From: VBAU01 sp036005185
GTDB taxonomy: Bacteria > Bacteroidota > Bacteroidia > Chitinophagales > Chitinophagaceae
Direction of reading: 5' to 3'
Assembly: GCA_036005185.1 (NCBI GenBank)
Contig: DASYQS010000022.1
Coordinates: 1-64,000, forward strand
Length of the DNA: 64,000 nucleotides
This document shows, piece after piece, positions 59,001-64,000 of the stretch; position 1 is the stretch's first letter; each line of letters begins with the position of its first letter. The notes beneath the pieces are model-generated. The model searched no databases. It was given only the letters and a program-made list of their open reading frames with translations, and was not told where the DNA came from. A program made the translations under genes and the position numbers.

Positions 59001-60650
59001 CTAAATCATTTCACTTTGTAATAAAGGGTTTTTTATAGCATTTCTTTTATCATGAAACTCTTTGGCTGCTTTTACAAAATAAACAAACAGGGGTGAAGGC
59101 CGCTCCACTGTGCTTTTTAGTTCAGGATGATACTGCACGCCAATAAAAAAAGGATGATTAGTTAGTTCGATAATCTCTACTAAACTAGTTTCAGGGTTAC
59201 GCCCGCTGGCGATCATGCCATGCTGTTCAAACTGTTCAAGATATTGATTATTGAATTCGTATCGGTGACGGTGACGTTCACTAACATGAAGGCTTCCATA
59301 AATTTTATGTGCTAATGAATCTTCTTTAATATCACATGGGTACGCCCCCAAACGCATAGTGCCTCCTTTCATAGTAATTTTCTTTTGTTCTTCCATCATA
59401 TCAATCACAGCATCTCTTGCTTCGGGCACCATTTCAGTAGAATGAGCTTCACGAATGCCTAAAATATTTCTCGCAAACTCGATGACTGCCATTTGCATTC
59501 CAAGACAAATTCCAAAAAATGGCAACCCTGTTTCCCTTGCATATTTCACTGCAGTGATCTTTCCGTCAATACCGCGATTGCCAAAACCAGGCGCTACCAG
59601 CAATCCGTCGAGTCCACCTAGCTTTTCTGCTACATTTTCAGGGGTTATAAATTCAGAATGGATATATTGAACCTGCACCTTACATTCATTTACCGCGCCG
59701 GCATGCACAAAGGATTCAAGAATTGATTTATAGGCATCTTGCAACTCTACATATTTTCCAATCAAGCCAATAGTAATTTTGACTTTTGGATATTTAAGTT
59801 TATCTAAAAATTCTTTCCATTTTGAAAGCTCCGGCTCTTGATAATTCTTTATCTGTAATTTTTTCAAAACGATCAGGTCGAGTTTTTCGTGCATCATCAC
59901 CAATGGCACTTCATAAATTGTGCTGGCATCAGCCGCTTCAATAACCGCTTCGGGCTTTACATTACAGAATAAAGCAATTTTTCTTTTTAATTCCTGATTT
60001 AATGGCTGTTCAGTACGGCAAACAATTACATCAGGAAACACTCCGCTTTCACTCAACATTTTCACTGAGTGTTGTGTAGGTTTTGTTTTTAATTCTTTAG
60101 CTGCTTTTAAATAAGGGATCAAGGTTAAATGAACCACAAGAAGATCTTCTTCAGGTAGTTCCCATTGTAATTGACGAACTGCTTCAATATAAGGAAGGCT
60201 TTCAATATCACCCACCGTTCCTCCTAGTTCGGTTATCACAATATCATACTCACCTGTATTCGCAAGCTCTTTCATTCTTCGTTTTATCTCATCTGTAATA
60301 TGAGGGATCACTTGCACGGTTTTGCCAAGGTATGCTCCTTCCCTTTCTTTCGTAATTACTGTTTGATAAATACGGCCAGTAGTAACATTGTTTGCCTGGG
60401 AAGTATAAATATTTAAAAAACGTTCATAATGACCAAGGTCAAGATCAGTTTCAGCACCATCTTCCGTCACATAGCATTCACCATGCTCATAGGGGTTTAG
60501 TGTTCCCGGATCAACATTGATGTAAGGATCAAATTTTTGAATGGTAACCCTGAGCCCTCTTGCTTGTAACAGCTTGGCAAGAGAGGCTGCTATAATTCCC
60601 TTACCTAATGAAGAGGTAACACCGCCGGTAACAAAAATATATTTGACCAT
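59001..60650 (-). CDS. pyrG: CTP synthase
   Basis: This 549-residue enzyme aminates UTP to CTP using glutamine. The synthetase domain begins 'YIFVTGGVTSSLGKGIIAASLAK' (P-loop) and continues with 'DPYINVDPGTLNPYEHGECYVTEDGAETDLDLGHYERF'. The glutaminase domain has 'GLLVAPGFGNRGIDGKI', the catalytic Cys in 'FFGICLGMQMAVIEFAR', and the His/Glu pair in 'GVQYHPELKS'. All catalytic residues are visible. It is the last minus-strand gene before a switch to plus-strand genes, with a promoter match 215 bases upstream. Confidence 0.97.
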   Translation of the reverse strand: MVKYIFVTGGVTSSLGKGIIAASLAKLLQARGLRVTIQKFDPYINVDPGTLNPYEHGECYVTEDGAETDLDLGHYERFLNIYTSQANNVTTGRIYQTVITKEREGAYLGKTVQVIPHITDEIKRRMKELANTGEYDIVITELGGTVGDIESLPYIEAVRQLQWELPEEDLLVVHLTLIPYLKAAKELKTKPTQHSVKMLSESGVFPDVIVCRTEQPLNQELKRKIALFCNVKPEAVIEAADASTIYEVPLVMMHEKLDLIVLKKLQIKNYQEPELSKWKEFLDKLKYPKVKITIGLIGKYVELQDAYKSILESFVHAGAVNECKVQVQYIHSEFITPENVAEKLGGLDGLLVAPGFGNRGIDGKITAVKYARETGLPFFGICLGMQMAVIEFARNILGIREAHSTEMVPEARDAVIDMMEEQKKITMKGGTMRLGAYPCDIKEDSLAHKIYGSLHVSERHRHRYEFNNQYLEQFEQHGMIASGRNPETSLVEIIELTNHPFFIGVQYHPELKSTVERPSPLFVYFVKAAKEFHDKRNAIKNPLLQSEMI

Positions 60651-60660
60651 AAAACCCCCA

Positions 60661-60678
60661 TCTCCACCTAGGCGGAGA
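60661..60678. repeat. Palindrome, TCTCCACCTAGGCGGAGA
   Basis: An 18-base palindrome with one mismatched pair, beginning 11 bases upstream of the pyrG start codon. It would fold in the pyrG leader mRNA close to the ribosome-binding region. Confidence 0.5.
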
Positions 60679-60739
60679 GTTTTAAAATTTTAAAAAATAT
60701 TTTTTGTACAAGTCCCATAACATAACTCAGCTTTGGTTG

Positions 60740-60759
60740 CCTGCCTGACGGTAGGCAGG
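60740..60759. repeat. Palindrome with arms CCTGCCT and AGGCAGG
   Basis: Seven-base perfect arms (60740-60746 and 60753-60759) around a six-base loop. Elements with this CTGCC/GGCAG type arm are common intergenic palindromes in Bacteroidota genomes. Not followed by a T run. Confidence 0.6.
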
Positions 60760-60832
60760 TGCCACTCACTTGTACTACACCAATTCTATCAACAATAAAT
60801 TCCAGTAAACTTTCTTAATTTGACCAGCGGAA

Positions 60833-60852
60833 ATCCCAATGGCTATTGGGAT
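60833..60852. repeat. Palindrome with arms ATCCCAAT and ATTGGGAT
   Basis: Eight-base perfect arms with the four-base loop GGCT. It has the same TCCC..GGGA outline as the palindrome at 24125-24140, so both may belong to one dispersed family. Confidence 0.6.
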
Positions 60853-60864
60853 AAGGAGGTCGTA

Positions 60865-60895
60865 CAAAGCTAATCTAAATTTCCATTATCGGAAA
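60865..60895 (-). promoter_or_regulatory. Promoter of pyrG
   Basis: On the minus strand TTTC-N19-TAGCTTTG fits the TTTG/TAnnTTTG consensus with one mismatch. The resulting leader of about 210 bases would contain all three palindromes listed for this gap. Confidence 0.55.
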
Positions 60896-60899
60896 AAAC

Positions 60900-60920
60900 T
60901 TATCCAAGCTTTGTGGATAA
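60900..60920. promoter_or_regulatory. Inverted pair of DnaA-box-like sites
   Basis: 60912-60920 read on the minus strand is TTATCCACA, the DnaA box consensus; 60900-60908 on the plus strand is TTATCCAAG, differing at the last two positions. They face each other around a short centre, so the 21-base segment is also an inverted repeat. Whether DnaA binds here cannot be told from sequence. Confidence 0.4.
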
Positions 60921-61117
60921 ATCAGGTACAGAATTTTTATGCAGAATTTTTTTTTAATCGTAACCGCTTTATTCTTATTTATTTTCAACCCCTTTAAGTC
61001 TTTCCGGGATTTATTGCAAACCAATTAATGATTTGTATCAAAAAAAAGAAAGAGCGAACTTGCCTGGAATTATTTGTGCCAGAACCTTGATTTAAACATA
61101 CAATGGAGGATACTCTC

Positions 61118-61363
61118 ATGACAAAAACAACGAATGAAACTTTTTCCATCAACGGAGAACAGCTATTAAAAAAAATAAAAGAACTTATTAATGAGGGCAA
61201 TGTGCGCAAGATCACCATTAAAGACAAAAGCGGAAAAGAATTAATGAGCTTTCCATTAACCGTTGGTGTAGTGGGAGCCGTTTTTGCTCCGGTACTTGCG
61301 GCCGTTGGAGCATTGGCAGCCTTAGTAGGCGAATGCACGATTACAGTTGAAAAAGAAGAATAG
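61118..61363 (+). CDS. DUF4342 family protein
   Basis: This 81-residue protein starts at ATG 61118, chosen because GGAGG (61105-61109) lies eight bases before it; an ATG at 61103 would add five residues. 'FSINGEQLLKKIKELINEGNVRKITIKDKSGKEL' is followed by a hydrophobic stretch 'SFPLTVGVVGAVFAPVLAAVGALAALVGECTITVE', the DUF4342 pattern. One hydrophobic segment could associate with the membrane. Function is unknown. It opens the plus-strand block on the right. Confidence 0.85.
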   Translation: MTKTTNETFSINGEQLLKKIKELINEGNVRKITIKDKSGKELMSFPLTVGVVGAVFAPVLAAVGALAALVGECTITVEKEE

Positions 61364-61438
61364 TTTAGCAGCAAGAAGTCAATAAATTATTGGCACAATA
61401 ACCAATTTAAGTTCTGTACTTTTACAAAAAAATATCCA

Positions 61439-61798
61439 ATGAATATTTTTGTTGCCGGTCTGCCATACGACCTTGATGATGCCGAGCTCGAAGAAATATT
61501 TGAGAAGTTCGGAAAAGTAAATTCTGCTAAGGTCGCTATGGATAGAGAAACCGGTAAAAGCCGGGGGTTCGGATTTGTTGAGATGCCTGTTGAGGAAGAA
61601 GCAAAAGATGCCATTGAAAGCCTCAATAATATTTCACTCGGCAAAAAACCTCTTATAGTTAAAGCTGCCGAAGATCGTCCGGGTGGCGGAAGCAGTGGCG
61701 GCGGCTATCGTGGTGGGGGTAGCAAAGGCGGTGGTTTCAATAAAGGTGGTGGTGGCTTTAACAAATACGGTGGTGACAGAAATCGAAAACGTTACTGA
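61439..61798 (+). CDS. RRM-type RNA-binding protein with glycine-rich tail
   Basis: This 119-residue protein has one RNA recognition motif: RNP2 'IFVAGLPY' (3-10) and RNP1 'KSRGFGFVEM' (about 40-49), then 'AIESLNNISLGKKPLIVKAAEDRP', and a Gly/Lys-rich tail with repeated 'GGGFNKGGG'. The form is the bacterial glycine-rich RRM protein seen in Bacteroidota and cyanobacteria, where these proteins act in cold response or RNA handling. It stands alone 75 bases after the DUF4342 gene, no SD sequence. Confidence 0.93.
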   Translation: MNIFVAGLPYDLDDAELEEIFEKFGKVNSAKVAMDRETGKSRGFGFVEMPVEEEAKDAIESLNNISLGKKPLIVKAAEDRPGGGSSGGGYRGGGSKGGGFNKGGGGFNKYGGDRNRKRY

Positions 61799-61903
61799 CT
61801 TTCCTATTCATTTTTTGCTTAATAAATAGTTTTCTTCAGCACACTGGTATGGTAGTTGAACGGTTTTAAAAATCGTAGTTCTATCATTTTTTAAACCAGT
61901 ATT

Positions 61904-62344
61904 ATGGCGCAGAAATTTTCTAATAAGAAAACAGCCATCATTCATGCCTCTGTTACAGTTGTATGGCAAGCCTTAACTGATCCAGCACTGATCAAACAAT
62001 ATTTTTTTGGGGTTGATGCCATTGGGGAGTGGAAAGAAGGAAATACGATTGTTCACAAAGGTGAGTGGCAAGGAAAAAAATTTATCGGAAAAGCTAAAGT
62101 GTTACAATTGGAAGACGAAAAATTATTGAAACACAGTTATTGGAGCGATATGTCTGGCCAGCCAGACGAACCCAGTTATTATCATATTATCACCTATCAA
62201 CTCGCTAAAGAGAATGATCATACGAAACTTATCCTGACAGAAGAAAATCTTGCCACTGAAGAAATGAAGGAAAAATCGGGTAAGCTTTGGGATGTGATTT
62301 TCGATAACCTTAAGAAACTATTGGAAAAAGAGCCTGTAAAATAA
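61904..62344 (+). CDS. SRPBCC/AHSA1-like domain protein
   Basis: This 146-residue protein of the START/AHSA1 fold has 'HASVTVVWQALTDPALIKQYFFGVDAIGEWKEGNTIVHKGEWQGKKFIGKAKVLQLEDEKLLKHSYWSDMSG', the helix-grip pattern with the initial 'VWQALTDPALI' helix, and closes with 'GKLWDVIFDNLKKLLE'. These proteins bind small hydrophobic ligands or Hsp90. The substrate is unknown. A 105-base gap separates it from the RRM gene. Confidence 0.87.
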   Translation: MAQKFSNKKTAIIHASVTVVWQALTDPALIKQYFFGVDAIGEWKEGNTIVHKGEWQGKKFIGKAKVLQLEDEKLLKHSYWSDMSGQPDEPSYYHIITYQLAKENDHTKLILTEENLATEEMKEKSGKLWDVIFDNLKKLLEKEPVK

Positions 62345-62536
62345 CCTGTTATCCGTTTCTTCCATCCATACTTCAAATACTTACCTTAATCCTTAAATAG
62401 CCCTCAACATGCTTAGCCAAAAAATATTTTTCTGCTTCTTGTCCATAACAATATGAATCAAAATTCTATTTGACTCCGAGCTTCAACCCAATGCAGATAA
62501 ATTTTCATTTCTTAATTTTGCTAATAAAATCAAACC

Positions 62537-62689
62537 ATGTCGCTTTTAAATAATAATCAGAACAAGGGAAAAAAGGGAGACAAAAACCAGAAAAATAATC
62601 CCCAAGGTTCCAAATTCATCCCTAAGCCAGGCAAGTTTGCCGGAAACAAACAACGTCCACATAAAGCAGGCGGTACAAGAGGCAGCTAG
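62537..62689 (+). CDS. Small basic protein, 50 residues
   Basis: ATG 62537 to TAG 62689 encodes 50 residues, strongly basic and rich in Lys, Asn, Gly and Gln ('NKGKKGDKNQKNNPQG', 'SKFIPKPGKFAGNKQRPHKAGG'). A perfect -7 TAATTTTG at 62513-62520 stands 16 bases upstream. Similar Lys/Asn/Pro/Gly-rich small proteins are common in Chitinophagaceae. It may bind nucleic acid or ribosomes, but I cannot assign a family. Confidence 0.55.
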   Translation: MSLLNNNQNKGKKGDKNQKNNPQGSKFIPKPGKFAGNKQRPHKAGGTRGS

Positions 62690-62850
62690 CAAATTCATCC
62701 GTGATCTTACTGGTTTGCTCTATCGCAACTGTAATCGACCTATGTTCGTTTTTTTTAAGGCGCATCTGTCTTTAAAGTGTTTCTAAAGCTGGATAACATT
62801 TTGTTCCTTCATTTCCTTTTTCATTAATTTCAAATAACAAAATCATTGCC

Positions 62851-63411
62851 ATGCCATTACTCATTTTAATCGGAATTATTTTACTGATCATAATTTGGAG
62901 TACGGCCTTATATAATAATCTGGTTCGCTTGCGAAACCGCCGCCAAAATGCTTTTGCCGATATTGATGTGCAATTGCGCCAGCGACATGATCTTGTTCCT
63001 CAACTGGTAGAAACAGTGAAGGGTTATGCAGGTCATGAAAAAGAAGCATTATTCCGTGTAACCGAAGCTCGTGCGGCTGCCATGAGTGCCGTAACTATTG
63101 ATGATAAAATAAAAAAAGAACAGCAACTTACCAGCGCTTTGCAAGGATTAAAAGTTGCTATGGAGGCCTATCCTGATTTGAAAGCGAATCAAAATTTTTT
63201 GCAATTACAAGAAAAACTAAGCGATATTGAAAATAAACTGGCTGCATCACGTCGCTCCTTTAACGGCACCACTACTGAATATAATAATGCGGTTGAAACA
63301 TTCCCAGGTAATATGCTGGCAAGAAATTTCGGTTTTCAGAGAGAAGTGTTTTTTGACCTGGGTACAGAAGGTCGCAGGTCGATGGGAGAACCACCTGTTG
63401 TAAAGTTTTAG
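62851..63411 (+). CDS. LemA family membrane protein
   Basis: This 186-residue protein has an N-terminal membrane helix (3-20) and the LemA signature 'YNNLVRLRNRRQNAFADIDVQLRQRHDLVPQLVETVKGYAGHEKEALFRVTEARAAA', then a helical bundle with 'FLQLQEKLSDIENKLAASRRSFNGTTTEYNNAVETFPGNMLA' and the closing 'FFDLGTEGRRSMGEPPVVKF'. LemA proteins form membrane-anchored coiled-coil bundles of unknown role, often beside peptidases; here the usual M48 peptidase partner is absent. Single gene in the plus-strand block. Confidence 0.94.
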   Translation: MPLLILIGIILLIIIWSTALYNNLVRLRNRRQNAFADIDVQLRQRHDLVPQLVETVKGYAGHEKEALFRVTEARAAAMSAVTIDDKIKKEQQLTSALQGLKVAMEAYPDLKANQNFLQLQEKLSDIENKLAASRRSFNGTTTEYNNAVETFPGNMLARNFGFQREVFFDLGTEGRRSMGEPPVVKF

Positions 63412-63535
63412 ATTCATCAGTACACATCTTAATTAAATACCATTTTCAAAATTGATATACCAAGTCGTTTACAGTTTCAGATAATTCAATACGTTTTGCT
63501 AAGAATTACATAGTTTAGCTGGCAAGGAAACAAAA

Positions 63536-64000
63536 ATGGCTGAAACGGTTAATGATAAAACAACTCCTATCATTGGCATTATCATGGGCAGTGATAGTGA
63601 TCTTTCTGTTATGCAGGCTGCCTCAGATATTCTTAAGCAATTTGATATTGCCCATGAAGTAACTGTCGTATCTGCACACCGCACACCCTTGCGTATGGTT
63701 GAATATGCGCAAAAAGCAAAACAACGGGGATTAAAAGTAATCATTGCCGGTGCCGGTGGTGCAGCACATTTGCCGGGCATGGTGGCTTCTATTACCCCAC
63801 TTCCTGTCATTGGGGTTCCCATCAAATCCTCAAACTCCATTGACGGATGGGACTCTGTTCTTTCCATTTTACAAATGCCGAATGGCGTACCTGTAGCAAC
63901 AGTGGCACTCAATGCTGCAAAAAATGCTGGAATTCTTGCTGCAGAAATTATCGGTACTTCTGATGATATTGTTTCCAAAAAGGTTTCTGATTATAAGAAC
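63536..64000 (+). CDS. purE: N5-carboxyaminoimidazole ribonucleotide mutase, C-terminally cut
   Basis: The frame runs from ATG 63536 to the window edge with no stop, so the 3' end lies outside. The class I PurE motifs are clear: 'IIMGSDSDLSVMQAASD', 'VSAHRTPLRMVEYAQKA' with the catalytic His, 'VIIAGAGGAAHLPGMVASITPLPVIGVPI' and 'VPVATVALNAAKNAGILAAEI'. PurE moves the carboxyl group from N5 to C4 of the imidazole in purine synthesis; the 155 visible residues cover the core fold. purK would be expected downstream. Confidence 0.95.
   Translation, partial: MAETVNDKTTPIIGIIMGSDSDLSVMQAASDILKQFDIAHEVTVVSAHRTPLRMVEYAQKAKQRGLKVIIAGAGGAAHLPGMVASITPLPVIGVPIKSSNSIDGWDSVLSILQMPNGVPVATVALNAAKNAGILAAEIIGTSDDIVSKKVSDYKN

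Larger units (their letters stand above)
60651..61102 (+). other. Palindrome-rich gap between pyrG and the plus-strand block
   Basis: 450 bases without a coding frame. It holds three short palindromes (60661-60678, 60740-60759, 60833-60852), the pyrG promoter (60865-60895), an inverted DnaA-box-like pair (60900-60920), then a T-rich stretch (60930-60985) with low G+C. Strand bias of genes flips across it. Confidence 0.6.

Noticed and set aside
1..64000. tRNA, rRNA, CRISPR arrays, transposases or integrases
   Set aside because: Reading both strands I found no TTCGA-type T-loop context in intergenic DNA, no regularly spaced repeats and no transposase motif.

Overview
The window looks like chromosomal DNA of a Bacteroidota bacterium, most likely from the Chitinophagaceae or a close relative. 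The reasons are: a SusC/SusD pair and a second TonB-dependent receptor; ECF sigma factors paired with membrane proteins; signal peptides ending in 'AQ'; DUF3857/transglutaminase and GLPGLI-like proteins; promoters of the TTTG / TAnnTTTG type; few Shine-Dalgarno sequences; and A+T-rich intergenic DNA. I see no tRNA, rRNA, CRISPR array, insertion sequence or prophage. Both ends cut genes: a GH3 beta-glucosidase at the left and purE at the right.

Layout. 1-5.4 kb is a plus-strand sugar cluster: GH3 tail, three exported Gfo/Idh/MocA-type oxidoreductases and a double-cupin protein, probably an oxidative glycoside pathway. 5.4-11.5 kb holds an Hpt protein, a beta-propeller lactonase, a TonB receptor with a small exported partner, and trhO. 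11.6-14.6 kb runs DUF4878-like lipoprotein, crcB, DUF190, ppa, half-size TauE, then an exported-protein gene broken by one amber codon. 14.6-21.5 kb has an NlpC/P60 hydrolase, an ECF sigma/anti-sigma pair, a deaminase, small unknowns, a FAD oxidase and an Omp85-like protein. 22-34 kb has an OmpA-like protein, a degenerate DsbA-fold protein, clpB, a serine hydrolase, a channel-like protein, two tandem DUF3857 proteins (one with its catalytic residues lost) and queG.

33.5-37.3 kb is a minus-strand four-gene ECF sigma module. 37.4-42.7 kb is a DeoR regulator followed by susC and susD, a likely polysaccharide-uptake unit without local glycoside hydrolases. 43-48 kb carries a split str locus: rpsL-rpsG ends at its own terminator and is separated from fusA by a histone H1-like gene on the other strand and a DUF4846 gene; fusA has its own promoter-like element. 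48-52.6 kb has ilvE, a possible HolD-like protein, rdgB, a third ECF sigma gene and a partner with three exact-length 31-residue repeats, and a thioesterase. 52.6-60.7 kb is mainly minus strand: aroE and phosphosulfolactate synthase, a TPR protein, yidC and pyrG. After a 450-base palindrome-rich gap with a DnaA-box-like inverted pair, all genes to the end (DUF4342, RRM protein, AHSA1-like protein, a 50-residue basic protein, LemA, purE) read on the plus strand.

The points most worth following are the repeat motif shared by two sigma-partner proteins, the amber-interrupted gene, the heptanucleotide tract inside a coding region, the two enzyme-fold proteins with missing active-site residues, the channel-like protein with an atypical filter, and the HolD-like candidate.
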